Assembly: GCF_020400605.1 (NCBI RefSeq) | Contig: NZ_JAINRD010000011.1 | Span: 1-64,000 of the forward strand | Direction of reading: 5' to 3' | Length of the DNA: 64,000 nt | Source: Streptomyces aculeolatus | GTDB taxonomy: Bacteria; Actinomycetota; Actinomycetes; Streptomycetales; Streptomycetaceae | In this document: one piece after another, positions 25,897 to 34,432 of the stretch | Layout of the letters: each line of letters starts with the position of its first letter | How positions within the stretch are numbered: the stretch's first letter is position 1 | Notes under the pieces: generated by a model | What the model saw: only the letters and a program-made list of their open reading frames with translations | Told to the model about the DNA's origin: nothing | Database searches by the model: none | Translations under genes and position numbers: made by a program

Positions 25897-25951
25897 CGCT
25901 GCGTCCCCCTGTCCACTTGTTGCCGGTATCAGTGCTAGCCATGAGCCGCCA

Positions 25952-25979
25952 TTGACCCTCGGGACCGTGCCTCTATAGC
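25952..25979 (+). promoter_or_regulatory. Candidate promoter of the peptide biosynthetic operon
   Basis: TTGACC (25952-25957) and TATAGC (25974-25979) are separated by 16 bp and lie about 45 nt before the ATG of the adenylation gene. Both hexamers are close to the housekeeping sigma consensus. Confidence 0.45.
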
Positions 25980-26023
25980 TTCTCCGCGACGACGGAAACG
26001 CGCCCGGGGACAGGAGGCAGAGC

Positions 26024-27529
26024 ATGGCAGCCACCAAAAGGCCGCGTTCTCTGGTTGCCCGTCTCCGGGAGCTCGCGGAGACTTCTCCGGACCACCTGAG
26101 TCTGATCTGTACCGGTGGCCGAGCGGGTACCGAAACCGTTTCCACGGCACAACTCGTCGACGACATCCTCGACATGGCGGAAAGGCTCGGCCAGACCGCG
26201 TCCGACGGAAATGAGTCGTTCGTGCTGTGCCATCCGGCCGGCGTCGACCGGCAGACCGCGACCCTGGTACTCGCGGCGCTCTGCGCCGAGGTGACGCTCG
26301 TGCTGCACCCGCCGGGACTACCGGCAGACGTCCTTGACGGTGCACTGGCGCAGGGAGGCATCGGGCCTGCCGCCGAGAACGGTCCGGGTTCCCTCGCGCC
26401 ATGGCGCGACCAACCGTACGAGCGCCGGCCGACGTACTTTCTCCTCACCAGCGGGACGACCGGGGCGCCGAAGCTGACGCCTTTCTGGAACTACGCCGAC
26501 TACGACCCGCGGGGCATCCCCGATGTCCTTTTCCGAGCCACGGGGTGGTCGGGGGCGACAACGCATCTGCTCACCCTGCCCCTGTACCACATCGCACCCT
26601 TCGGAGTGCTCGTCCAATCCGTACTGGACGGCCACACCCTTCTCCTCGGAGAGAATCTCGACCCCGCCGGGACCGTCGAGGTGATCGAGGAGTACGGGGC
26701 CGACTGGCTGCTACTGACCCCTCATGACATGGGCGAGCTCCTGCCCGCGGCGGAAAAGCACCGGGAATCGCTGCGCGGCGTGCGCACACTCTTACACACG
26801 GCGCTGCCATGTCCCCCCGGACTCAAGCGTGCGTGGATCGATCTGCTCGGCCCCGACCGCGTATACGAAACCTACGGCGGCACCGAGGGTGTGGGAATGA
26901 CCTTCCTGCGGGGGCGGGAATGGATCGAGCATCCGGGATCGATCGGACGGGGCCTCCTCACCCGGATACGCATTGTCGGGGAGGACGGCACGGAACGCGT
27001 CGCCGGCGACATGGGGACGGTGTACATGCGCCGGCTGGGTGCCGGTTCCGGCACCACCGCCGGACGCCCCTGGCTGGACCGGACCGCGGACGGGTTCGCC
27101 AGCCTGGGCGACGTGGGGTTCGTCGACGAAGACGGCTACCTCTATCTGCACGACCGGCTCGCCCACCGGATCGACACCGGCGAAGGCCCGGCCTGGCTGG
27201 GACTCACCGCCGCCGTGCTGCGGGAGCATCCGGACCTCTCCGACGCCGAGTGTGTGGACGACGGATCCGGGCGCAGGCTGCTGGCCCTGGTCGTCAGCCG
27301 CGGCGAGGACGACGACGGGCGACTGCACCGGCGGCTCACCGAATTCTGCGCGGCACGGCTCACTCCCCCGGAGCGCCCGAGCGGGTACGTGCGCGTCCCG
27401 GCGATCCCGCGCTCGGCGCTGGGCAAGGCCGATCGGGCGGCCATCGCCCGACTGGCCGCATCACGGGCCCCCATCTGCGACAGCTCAGATGGGTTTCTCA
27501 ACAAAGCACCAATCGACAGGAAAGGGTGA
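26024..27529 (+). CDS. Free-standing adenylation enzyme (AMP-binding family), contains a TTA codon
   Basis: The 501-residue enzyme would activate an amino, aryl or fatty acid as an acyl-AMP and load a carrier protein. Core motifs are visible: TSGTTGAPK at 142-150, YETYGGTEG near 285, LGDVGFVDEDGYLYLHDR near 366, and a C-terminal LGKADR that supplies the catalytic Lys. The A8 hinge (usually GRxDxxIK) is altered to HDRLAHRIDTGEG. AGGAGG precedes the ATG. The codon at 26792-26794 is TTA, so translation should need the bldA tRNA. The gene begins an operon with the precursor peptide 3 nt downstream. The substrate is unknown. Confidence 0.9.
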   Translation: MAATKRPRSLVARLRELAETSPDHLSLICTGGRAGTETVSTAQLVDDILDMAERLGQTASDGNESFVLCHPAGVDRQTATLVLAALCAEVTLVLHPPGLPADVLDGALAQGGIGPAAENGPGSLAPWRDQPYERRPTYFLLTSGTTGAPKLTPFWNYADYDPRGIPDVLFRATGWSGATTHLLTLPLYHIAPFGVLVQSVLDGHTLLLGENLDPAGTVEVIEEYGADWLLLTPHDMGELLPAAEKHRESLRGVRTLLHTALPCPPGLKRAWIDLLGPDRVYETYGGTEGVGMTFLRGREWIEHPGSIGRGLLTRIRIVGEDGTERVAGDMGTVYMRRLGAGSGTTAGRPWLDRTADGFASLGDVGFVDEDGYLYLHDRLAHRIDTGEGPAWLGLTAAVLREHPDLSDAECVDDGSGRRLLALVVSRGEDDDGRLHRRLTEFCAARLTPPERPSGYVRVPAIPRSALGKADRAAIARLAASRAPICDSSDGFLNKAPIDRKG

Positions 27530-27532
27530 ATC

Positions 27533-27631
27533 ATGGATTTCTTCGACACCGAAATCGTCGACGTGGAGGGTCTGTCGGACGAGGCTCTCGACGACGTTGT
27601 CGGCGGCGGCGGCCTGGCCGACCACTGCTGA
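27533..27631 (+). CDS. RiPP-like precursor peptide (32 residues) with double-glycine leader
   Basis: The peptide has an acidic leader ending LSDEALDDVVGGGG (residues 14-27), like leaders cut by C39 peptidases after Gly-Gly, and a very short C-terminal part LADHC ending in Cys32. The core would be 7 residues if cut after Gly25, or 5 if cut after Gly27. It starts 3 nt after the adenylation stop and uses the ribosome site GGAAAGG inside that gene's end. A C39-peptidase ABC exporter lies in the same operon, which supports the precursor reading. No known RiPP class matches. The alternative is an unrelated small peptide. Confidence 0.72.
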   Translation: MDFFDTEIVDVEGLSDEALDDVVGGGGLADHC

Positions 27632-27643
27632 CGTAGCTCTTCC

Positions 27644-27693
27644 GGCACTCCGGTGGTGGTCTGGTCCCTCCGAAAGATCGCCACCGGAGTGTC
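27644..27693 (+). terminator. Stem-loop between precursor gene and downstream operon genes
   Basis: CACTCCGGTGG (27646-27656) pairs exactly with CCACCGGAGTG (27681-27691), extended by wobble pairs to about 16 bp, with a loop of about 18-20 nt. Its position, 12 nt past the precursor stop, fits a partial terminator or RNA stabiliser that lets the precursor mRNA outnumber the downstream genes. Confidence 0.6.
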
Positions 27694-27720
27694 TGCGCCG
27701 TGGTCCGGAAGGAGGAGATG

Positions 27721-28236
27721 GTGAGCGAAGAGATCGCCGAGAAGCACGACGCCACTCTGTTCCGCGTCGAGAACCCTTCGGTCCTGGGAGCGTGCGTCGC
27801 GCAGGGCGAGAAGGTGACCCTGCTGGTTTCCGGGAACGAGGCGCCGTCGGGCCTGACGCTGCGTCGGAGTTTCCTGCGCTGCTACGGAGTCGACGTCGAC
27901 CGTGTCGAATTCGTCCGGGGCCTGCGGTGGCCCGCGCACGGCTGGTGCGCCGCGCCGGGGGACGCCGTGCCCGATCCCCGTCGCACCCGCTATCGGCACG
28001 AGCCCCTGAGCAGAGGGCTGGAAGCGGAGATCGGATCACTGTGGTCGGCGATTCTCGACGTACGGCACATCGGTGCCCTCGACGACTTCTGGGACCTCGG
28101 CGGCAATTCGCTGGACCTGGTCGAACTGGCGGAAGCACTGCAGGAGCGATTCCGCGTCGACCCGGACCTCCTCCACCACAACGACGGCCTGACGGTTCGT
28201 CGCCTCGCGGCGTTCGTCGATGCCGCACGGGGGTGA
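27721..28236 (+). CDS. Peptidyl carrier protein with an N-terminal extension
   Basis: The 171-residue protein ends in a carrier domain (residues about 95-170). Its phosphopantetheine motif DLGGNSLDLVEL supplies the Ser. The first ~85 residues (with TLLVSGNEAPSGLTLRRSFL and VEFVRGLRWPAHG) resemble, loosely, the small C-terminal lobe of an adenylation domain and may help docking with the upstream enzyme. AAGGAGGAG precedes the start; I chose the GTG at 27721 over the ATG directly abutting the ribosome site. It probably carries the acyl group made by the adenylation enzyme. Confidence 0.82.
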   Translation: MSEEIAEKHDATLFRVENPSVLGACVAQGEKVTLLVSGNEAPSGLTLRRSFLRCYGVDVDRVEFVRGLRWPAHGWCAAPGDAVPDPRRTRYRHEPLSRGLEAEIGSLWSAILDVRHIGALDDFWDLGGNSLDLVELAEALQERFRVDPDLLHHNDGLTVRRLAAFVDAARG

Positions 28237-28957
28237 ACCGGCGTCCGGGCTCCCCGCCGAGGCCCGGCCGATGGAGATCATCGCCTCGGACCGGGAGGTC
28301 GGGGCACGTGTACGGGCCGAGGTCGACAAGGCGTCCGACGAGGTCCTGGCGTTCGCCGGAAAGCCGGCCGTGGAGGGGACATGTCCCGGAGATGCCGAGG
28401 CGGACCGGGAAACCCAGCTCCGGGCTCTGGAACGGGGGGTGCGTGTGCGTTCTCTGCTCCGGCACTCCACCCGTTTCCACCTTCCCAGTATCGGGCTGAT
28501 GGAGACGCTGACCCGCGCGGGCGGGGAGTTCCGGACGATCGGCGAAGTGGTGCAGCCGTCCTGGGTGATCGACAGGCGGCTGTGCCTGGTGCGTATCGGG
28601 CCGCAGGTTCCCGAGGCGGAAGGAAACGGTATCGACGGGGGTGCTGCGCGCGGAACGGCGGTGGTCTTTCACCATCGCGCCGTGGTGGACTACTTCGCCT
28701 CCCTCTTCCAGTCCGCGTGGGATCGCGGCGTCCGCTTCGACCCCGACCGCGTACAGGAACCGGAAGTATCCGACCGAACGAAGGCCTCCATCCTGCTGCT
28801 GCTGGCCACAGGAGTGAAAGACGAGGTCATCGCGCAGCGGCTCGGCATGTCCGTGCGCAGTTGCCGGCGGCACATCGCGAGCCTCATGGCGTCCCTGGGA
28901 ACCGGCAGCCGCTTTCAGGCGGGCGCCGAGGCTCAGCGCCGTGGGTTGCTCGGTTGA
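28220..28957 (+). CDS. LuxR-family transcriptional regulator (non-canonical N-terminus)
   Basis: The 245-residue protein ends in a LuxR-type helix-turn-helix (residues about 185-245): LLLLATGVKDEVIAQRLGM followed by SVRSCRRHIASLMASLGTGS. The N-terminal two thirds contain a phospholipase-D-like or TrmB-like sensor segment (VRSLLRHSTRF and VVFHHRAVVDYFASLF), common in Streptomyces regulators of this type. It overlaps the carrier gene by 17 nt; an internal Met at 28271 is another possible start. It likely controls this operon. Confidence 0.85.
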   Translation: MPHGGEPASGLPAEARPMEIIASDREVGARVRAEVDKASDEVLAFAGKPAVEGTCPGDAEADRETQLRALERGVRVRSLLRHSTRFHLPSIGLMETLTRAGGEFRTIGEVVQPSWVIDRRLCLVRIGPQVPEAEGNGIDGGAARGTAVVFHHRAVVDYFASLFQSAWDRGVRFDPDRVQEPEVSDRTKASILLLLATGVKDEVIAQRLGMSVRSCRRHIASLMASLGTGSRFQAGAEAQRRGLLG

Positions 28958-29002
28958 CCGACCGCGACCGGCCGAACGGACCGGGCCAGAGGAGGAATCG
29001 TC

Positions 29003-30319
29003 GTGATCACCCATGAGCTGATCCCGCTCACCCTGTCCCAGCAGCGGTTCGTCGATGCTCTCGAATCGCGACCGAAGCTGCGGGCGTCCTTCTCCATGTC
29101 GATTTCCCTCACCGGCCCGCTCGATGTGGCGGCCCTGCTGACCGGCCTTCACCACCTGGTGCTGAGGCACGACGCGCTGCGCGTCGCCATGCGACGTACG
29201 TCGACGGGGGGTTGGGGTCAGTGGTTCCGGGAAGCGCCTCCGCTCTCCGAGGTCACGACATGCCAGGCGGTGCACGCGCCCTCGGATGACAAGTTCTCCC
29301 GGTACGTCGTGAAACTGGCGACCCGCGACGCCGCGACACCCTGGCGCCTCGAAGAGGAGTACCCCTTCCGGTTCCGGCTGATCCGGCGCTCGGAGGAGGA
29401 CCACGTCCTGCTGCTCACCTTCGCGAAGCAGGCCGTGGACGGGGCCCTGTACCTGCTGCTCCCCGAGGACCTGTGGTCGGCCTACCAGGCGCTGCTGGCC
29501 GGCGGAACCACCCCCGGCGAGCCCGGAAACGGGTTCGCCGAAGCCCTGCGGCGCCGGGAATCCGGGAGCTCCCCCGATCCGACGGAGTTCTGGCGGTCCC
29601 GGCTGGCCCGCGCGCGGCCGTGCCGGCTTCCGGTACCGGCGGCCCCGGCCGACGCCGACGCCGACGCCGACGGGGAACCGGGGCCACGCACGTACAGGTT
29701 CAGCCTGGTGGGCGAGGAGGCGCAGGACCTGCGCGGTGCGGTACGCCGGGCGCGGTGCAGCGAGTTGCAGGTGGTCCAGGCCGCCCTGGCCGAGGCGGTC
29801 TTCGAGCGGGTGCCGGACGACACGCTGGCCATCACCCTCCCCGTGGATACGCGGCGGTCGTACGAACGCGGCGTGCTCGGCCAGTTCGGCGTGAACCTCC
29901 CCCTCGTGCTGAGCCGCCCGGCCGGCGGCGCGGAGATGATCGCCCAGGTGCGCCACGAGTGGCTCCAGGTCCTCAGGAACCGGCACGTCACCTCGCGCAC
30001 GGTGCGGCGTCTCGCGCCGTCGAGCACGGGGTGGCTGGGCGCCGACGAGGGCAACAACCTCCGTCTGAACTACCTGCCGCACACGCCCGTGACGCCTGCC
30101 GGGACACGCGGGGACGGCGCCCTGCGCGTCGTCTACGGCCGTTACTCCCCGCGGGTTCTGCGGGAGTCGGCAGCCGTGCATCTCCGGGTGGGCAGTTCGG
30201 CGGATCGACTCGACTTCACGCTGTCGTGTGCTGCGCGCGGAGGGTCGGACGAGGCGGGAGAAGCTCTCGCCGGTTCCCTGGAGAGGCTGATGCGCCGCCA
30301 CGCGGAGGGCTGCCGATGA
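29003..30319 (+). CDS. Condensation-domain-like protein lacking the HHxxxDG motif
   Basis: The 438-residue protein follows the NRPS condensation fold: C1-like PLTLSQQRF at 9-17, C2-like HHLVLRHDALR at 50-60, and a C5-like VLGQFGVNLPLVLS. The catalytic motif HHxxxDG is replaced by AKQAVDG (141-147), so both His are lost, including the one needed for peptide bond formation. It may be a docking or non-catalytic partner, or use different chemistry. The GTG start follows GAGGAGG. Its stop overlaps the transporter start by 4 nt. Confidence 0.85.
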   Translation: MITHELIPLTLSQQRFVDALESRPKLRASFSMSISLTGPLDVAALLTGLHHLVLRHDALRVAMRRTSTGGWGQWFREAPPLSEVTTCQAVHAPSDDKFSRYVVKLATRDAATPWRLEEEYPFRFRLIRRSEEDHVLLLTFAKQAVDGALYLLLPEDLWSAYQALLAGGTTPGEPGNGFAEALRRRESGSSPDPTEFWRSRLARARPCRLPVPAAPADADADADGEPGPRTYRFSLVGEEAQDLRGAVRRARCSELQVVQAALAEAVFERVPDDTLAITLPVDTRRSYERGVLGQFGVNLPLVLSRPAGGAEMIAQVRHEWLQVLRNRHVTSRTVRRLAPSSTGWLGADEGNNLRLNYLPHTPVTPAGTRGDGALRVVYGRYSPRVLRESAAVHLRVGSSADRLDFTLSCAARGGSDEAGEALAGSLERLMRRHAEGCR

Positions 30320-32715
30320 GTACGGACGCGGACGAGAGGCAGGCCGGCAACGTGCCTGAGGAACCACCGGGCGCAGCAGGTGACAAGGCGGCGGGGGCCG
30401 CCCCTGCCGGCGGTCGTCGCCGGTTCCGTCGTCAGGCGATGGAGCGCCGGTTGTCGCGAAGGCAGTTCGGTGACCCGCTGACGACGGTCATCGGCCGCCG
30501 GGAGGCCGTCCCCGATCTCTCGGGCGGCTGGCTGAGACTCAAGGCGAGGGCCCGCAACGGCGGGGGCGGGCAGCGGCGCCCGGTTCCGGTCGTCTATCAG
30601 ACGGAGGCCAGTGACTGCGGTCCCGCCAGTCTGGCCATGGTGCTGAACTACCACCGCGTCCCCGTGAACCTCGCCGAGTTGCGCGAGCAGATGGCGATCT
30701 CCAGGAACGGCGTCTCGGCCCGCACCCTCCTCGATGTGGCGCGCAGCCACGGCCTGTCGGCCCGCGGGGTCCGCGTCGGTGTGCCGGGCCTTCGCAACCT
30801 GCGTCCCGGGAGCATCCTGTTCTGGAACTTCGACCATTTCGTCGTCTTCGAGCGGGCGACCGGGCGGCACGTCTACATCGTGGACCCCGCGTTCGGGCGC
30901 CGGCGCATGACGGCGGACGCCGTGTCCGACGCGTTCACCGGAGTCGCCCTGGAGTTCGGGCCACCACTCGGCGGCGTCCAGGCGGAGCAGCCGCGCGGCC
31001 GGTTCCGGCGGCACCCCGCGGCCGGCCGCAGCCCCTGGCGCTATCTGGGCTACTTCCTCAGCCGGGAACAGCCCTGGAAACGGCTCACCGGCTTCTCCGT
31101 CCTGCTCATGCTGTTCAGCCTGTGCACACCCCTGATGACCGCCTACGTGGTGGCGAACGCGCCCTCGGCATCCCGTGGTCAGGGTGCCCAGACGCTGACG
31201 CTTGCGCTCGGTGTCCTGGGGGCCGCCGGCGCGTACGCGCTGCTCCAGATCCTGCGCGGGCTGAACCTGGTGTCGCTCCAGGCCATCGCGGACAGGCAGG
31301 TGACCCTCGGCATACTGGAACACCTGCTCGGCCTGCCCTACGACTACTTCACCCGGCGCAACCCGGGTGACCTCGCCATGCGGGTGCGGACGAGCACGGC
31401 CGTACGGCAGGTGCTGACGACTTCGGCCCTGTCGGCGTTGGTCGACGGTCTGATGGTGCTGGTCTACCTGTGCTTGATGCTGGTGGGCGACACCGGATTC
31501 GCGCTGGTCACGCTGGTGTTGGCCGCGGCCCAGGTTCTCGTCCTCCTCGTGTTCTGGAACAACCAGCGCTACCTGGCGGCGGAGGCCCTGGAGCGGCAGG
31601 CCACCGCCGAGGGCGACCTCATGGAGATCCTGGACGGAATGCAGACGCTGAAGGCATCCGGTCTGGAGTCGGCCGCCGGCGAACGCTGGAGCCACTCGCT
31701 CATCGACGAGATCAACGCGCGGAGCCGGAGCCGGCGCAGTCAGGCCGTGGCTCTCGCGCTCGGCGTCACCGTCCAGTTCGTCGCGCCCCTGGCGATCCTC
31801 GTCTACGGCTACCTGAGGGTTTCCCGGGGAGACATCTCCCTGGGCGTGGCCGTCGGCTACGCGTCCCTCTCGGTGGGCCTGTTCGCGCCGCTGGCGAATC
31901 TGGTCCAGAACGCCCTGCAGGTGTCGGGGCTCGCCGCCACGCTCGCACGGCTCACCGACATCGTCGAGCACTCCCCGGAACAGGCGGGGCGCGGAGCCGC
32001 GGTGGATCTGCGCGGCAGGGTCGAGTTGTCCGGGGTGACCTTCTCCCATCCGGGCAGTGCGGTCCCGGCGGTGGATTCCGTGAGCATGTGCGTCGAGCCG
32101 GGCTCGTTCGTCGCGATCCTGGGCCGGTCGGGATCGGGGAAGTCCACTCTCGCCTCCCTGATCGCCGGCCTCCAGACACCCGCCGCGGGGTCCGTCAGCT
32201 ACGGCGGTGTGTCCCTGGCGGAAGCGGACCGGGTGGGCATGCGCCGCAGGCTCTCGTACGTGGACCAGGAGTCCCGCGTCTTCGCCGGTTCGATCTGGGA
32301 CAACATCGCCTACGGCATGCCGGACGCCCCGCACGAGCGTGTCGTGCAAGCAGCCCGGCTGGCGCGGATCGACGAGGAGATCAGGGCCATGCCCGTCGGC
32401 TACTCGACGCTGCTCGGCCCCGGCGGCCTGGGAGTCTCGGGAGGCCAGCGCCAGCGCATAGCCCTGGCGCGGGCGCTGCTGCGCGAGCCGGACCTGCTCA
32501 TCCTGGACGAGGCGACGAGCGCGCTGGACGCCCCCACCGAGGCGGAGATCTTCGGGGAACTCCTCCGCCGCGACATGACGTTGATCGTGGTCGCACACCG
32601 GCTGGCGGTTCTGGAGTCGGCCGACAAGATCGTCATCCTGACCGAGGGACGCGTCACCGGGGAGGGCGGCTTTCACGACCTGGGGCTCGCCTCCGGAGCC
32701 TGGCAGCCGGCCTGA
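30316..32715 (+). CDS. C39-peptidase ABC exporter (leader-cleaving peptide transporter)
   Basis: The 799-residue protein would cut a double-glycine leader and export the product. It has a basic N-terminal extension of about 85 residues. The C39 peptidase follows, with Cys101 in EASDCGPASLAMV, His174 in NFDHFVVF and Asp190. Six membrane helices (about residues 240-530) come next, then an ATPase with GRSGSGKST, VSGGQRQRIALARALL and LLILDEATSALD. It is the natural partner of the peptide at 27533. Start and stop overlap both neighbours, so it sits inside a tight operon. Confidence 0.95.
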   Translation: MSTDADERQAGNVPEEPPGAAGDKAAGAAPAGGRRRFRRQAMERRLSRRQFGDPLTTVIGRREAVPDLSGGWLRLKARARNGGGGQRRPVPVVYQTEASDCGPASLAMVLNYHRVPVNLAELREQMAISRNGVSARTLLDVARSHGLSARGVRVGVPGLRNLRPGSILFWNFDHFVVFERATGRHVYIVDPAFGRRRMTADAVSDAFTGVALEFGPPLGGVQAEQPRGRFRRHPAAGRSPWRYLGYFLSREQPWKRLTGFSVLLMLFSLCTPLMTAYVVANAPSASRGQGAQTLTLALGVLGAAGAYALLQILRGLNLVSLQAIADRQVTLGILEHLLGLPYDYFTRRNPGDLAMRVRTSTAVRQVLTTSALSALVDGLMVLVYLCLMLVGDTGFALVTLVLAAAQVLVLLVFWNNQRYLAAEALERQATAEGDLMEILDGMQTLKASGLESAAGERWSHSLIDEINARSRSRRSQAVALALGVTVQFVAPLAILVYGYLRVSRGDISLGVAVGYASLSVGLFAPLANLVQNALQVSGLAATLARLTDIVEHSPEQAGRGAAVDLRGRVELSGVTFSHPGSAVPAVDSVSMCVEPGSFVAILGRSGSGKSTLASLIAGLQTPAAGSVSYGGVSLAEADRVGMRRRLSYVDQESRVFAGSIWDNIAYGMPDAPHERVVQAARLARIDEEIRAMPVGYSTLLGPGGLGVSGGQRQRIALARALLREPDLLILDEATSALDAPTEAEIFGELLRRDMTLIVVAHRLAVLESADKIVILTEGRVTGEGGFHDLGLASGAWQPA

Positions 32716-33686
32716 TGACCGCCGACGCATCGGCCGGCAGCGGTTCGGCCACGGCACCGGAGAGCGCGCGGGCCCGCTGGGAGGAGCTGCCGCCGGCCCT
32801 GCGGAGCTGGGCCGAGCAGCGGCTGGGCGGCCCCGTCGTGTCCGCGGTGACCGCCCCGGGTGGTTTCTCCGTCGGGGCGGCGTGCCGGCTGCGCACCCGC
32901 CGTGGGCGGCGCGCCTTCCTCAAGGCGGTGTCCACCGGGATGAACCCGCGCTCGACCGACCTGCAACGGCGGGAAGCGCACGTCACCCGCCTGCTGGAGC
33001 ACGATCCGGCCGTGCCCGCGGTGCTCGGCGTGTACGACGCCGGCGACTGGGCGGGCCTGCTGCTGACCGAGGTGGACGGCCGGCTGCCGCCGCAGCCGTG
33101 GCAGCCCGTCGACCTGGAGCGCGTCCTGGCGGCGCTGGCCGCTCTGCACGACCGGCACACCCCGGCTCCGGAGGCCGGGCTGCCCGGCGTCGGCGCGGCC
33201 TACGGCGACGTACTGACCGGGTGGCGGCGGCTGGCCGCCCAGCCGCCGCCCGGTCTCGACGCCTGGTCCCGCCGTCACCTCGACCGGCTGGCCGAGGTGG
33301 AAGCCGGCTGGGCCGGGGCGGCGGCCGGCGGCACCCTGCTCCATGGCGATCTGCGGGCGGACAACCTCCTGTTCACCGCCGACCGGGTGGTGTTCCTCGA
33401 CTGGCCGTGGGCCTGCGTCGGCGCCGCCTGGTTCGACGTGGTGGCGTTCGCCCCCAGCGTCGCCGCGCAGGGCGGCCCGGACCCCGACTGGCTGCTCGCG
33501 CGTACGCCGCAGGCCCGCGCCGCCGCCCCCGAGGCCGTCACCGCGGTCGCGGCCGCGGTCGCCGGCTACTTCACCGAACAGGCGTCACGTCCGGCGCCGG
33601 CCGGGCTGCGCAACCCGCGTACGTTCCAGGACGCCCAGGCGCGCGCCGCGCGTTCCTGGCTGCGGCACCGTACCGGCTGGACCTGA
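32715..33686 (+). CDS. APH/fructosamine-kinase-like phosphotransferase
   Basis: The 323-residue protein has an aminoglycoside-phosphotransferase-type kinase fold: AFLKAVSTGMN (ATP-binding Lys), LLHGDLRADNLLF near residue 212 (catalytic loop) and VVFLDWPWACVGAAWFD (metal-binding Asp). It could phosphorylate the cluster product for self-protection or as a biosynthetic step. Its ATG overlaps the exporter stop by one base. A convergent SDR gene follows. Confidence 0.85.
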   Translation: MTADASAGSGSATAPESARARWEELPPALRSWAEQRLGGPVVSAVTAPGGFSVGAACRLRTRRGRRAFLKAVSTGMNPRSTDLQRREAHVTRLLEHDPAVPAVLGVYDAGDWAGLLLTEVDGRLPPQPWQPVDLERVLAALAALHDRHTPAPEAGLPGVGAAYGDVLTGWRRLAAQPPPGLDAWSRRHLDRLAEVEAGWAGAAAGGTLLHGDLRADNLLFTADRVVFLDWPWACVGAAWFDVVAFAPSVAAQGGPDPDWLLARTPQARAAAPEAVTAVAAAVAGYFTEQASRPAPAGLRNPRTFQDAQARAARSWLRHRTGWT

Positions 33687-33698
33687 GGGCGCGAACCT

Positions 33699-33722
33699 GC
33701 ACCGGTGGCGGGCATCCGGTGC
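33699..33722. terminator. Weak hairpin between convergent operons
   Basis: A 7-bp stem (GCACCGG with CCGGTGC) and a 10-nt loop lie in the 39 bp between the kinase stop and the SDR stop. Confidence 0.4.
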
Positions 33723-33725
33723 GCC

Positions 33726-34412
33726 TCACCGGCCCGGTATGTCGATGACGGCGGCGTTCACGTGGCGGAACCGCGGCCCGAGCAGCTCGGCGATGACGTC
33801 GGCCACGGCGTCCGGCGGCATCGCCGACGCCGCCCGCTCGGGAAGTGCGGCCCGGAGCATGTCGGTGTCGACCGACCCCGGGCAGACGCAGTTGACCCGG
33901 ATCGCCGCGTCGGCGAGTTCCTCGGCGAGGCACCCGGCCAGATGGGCGAGTGCGGCCTTGGCGGTGCCGTAGGCCAGGCCGTACCGGCCGGGGCGCCGTC
34001 CCATCCGGGACAGTACGAACACGACGTGCCCGCGACGCCGGGCCAGGGGCTCCCGGAAGGCGCGCACCGTCCGGTAGGCCCCGGCGACGTGCTCGTCCAT
34101 CATGGCCATGATGTCCGCGGGGCGGATGGCGTCCATCGGCCCGGTGATCGCGGTGCCCGCCGTCACCACGAGCGCGTCCAGCCCGGTGCACCGGGTGTCC
34201 CACCACCCCCGGAGCCGCTGGACGGACCGGTCGTCGCGGACATCGGCCGCCGCCGGGGTGACGCGCAGGCCCGCCGCCCGGGCGGCGTCGGCGACCTCCC
34301 GGGCGCCGGTCGCGCTGGCCGCGGACACGTCCCACCCGGCCCGGGCCAGCAGCAGCGACACCTCGCGGCCGATGCCGCGGTTCCCCCCGACGACCAGTGC
34401 GGTGGCGTTCAC
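33726..34412 (-). CDS. Short-chain dehydrogenase/reductase
   Basis: The 228-residue protein has the SDR cofactor motif VVGGNRGIGREVSLLLARAG at its N-terminus and the catalytic pair Ser and YGTAK (VLSRMGRRPGRYGLAYGTAK) near residue 150. The C-terminal region INxVCPGSVDTDM is present as IRVNCVCPGSVDTDM. It oxidises or reduces an alcohol/ketone with NAD(P)H. The GTG start at 34412 gives the normal N-terminus. It is the last gene of the minus-strand operon and follows the PhyH oxygenase by 20 nt. Confidence 0.9.
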   Translation of the reverse strand: MNATALVVGGNRGIGREVSLLLARAGWDVSAASATGAREVADAARAAGLRVTPAAADVRDDRSVQRLRGWWDTRCTGLDALVVTAGTAITGPMDAIRPADIMAMMDEHVAGAYRTVRAFREPLARRRGHVVFVLSRMGRRPGRYGLAYGTAKAALAHLAGCLAEELADAAIRVNCVCPGSVDTDMLRAALPERAASAMPPDAVADVIAELLGPRFRHVNAAVIDIPGR

Positions 34413-34432
34413 GGCGTTGCGCCGACAGCCGG

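Noticed and set aside
25580..26023. Integrated mobile element at tRNA-Leu
   Set aside because: No integrase, excisionase or matching att repeat was seen in the window; the tRNA only marks a border.
26024..27529. Housekeeping acyl-CoA synthetase
   Set aside because: The altered hinge motif, the TTA codon and the operon with precursor, carrier and exporter genes favour a biosynthetic role.
27533..27631. Lasso peptide or lanthipeptide precursor
   Set aside because: No lasso cyclase, no B protein and no LanM/LanB/LanC gene is nearby, and the core has no Ser/Thr for lanthionine formation.
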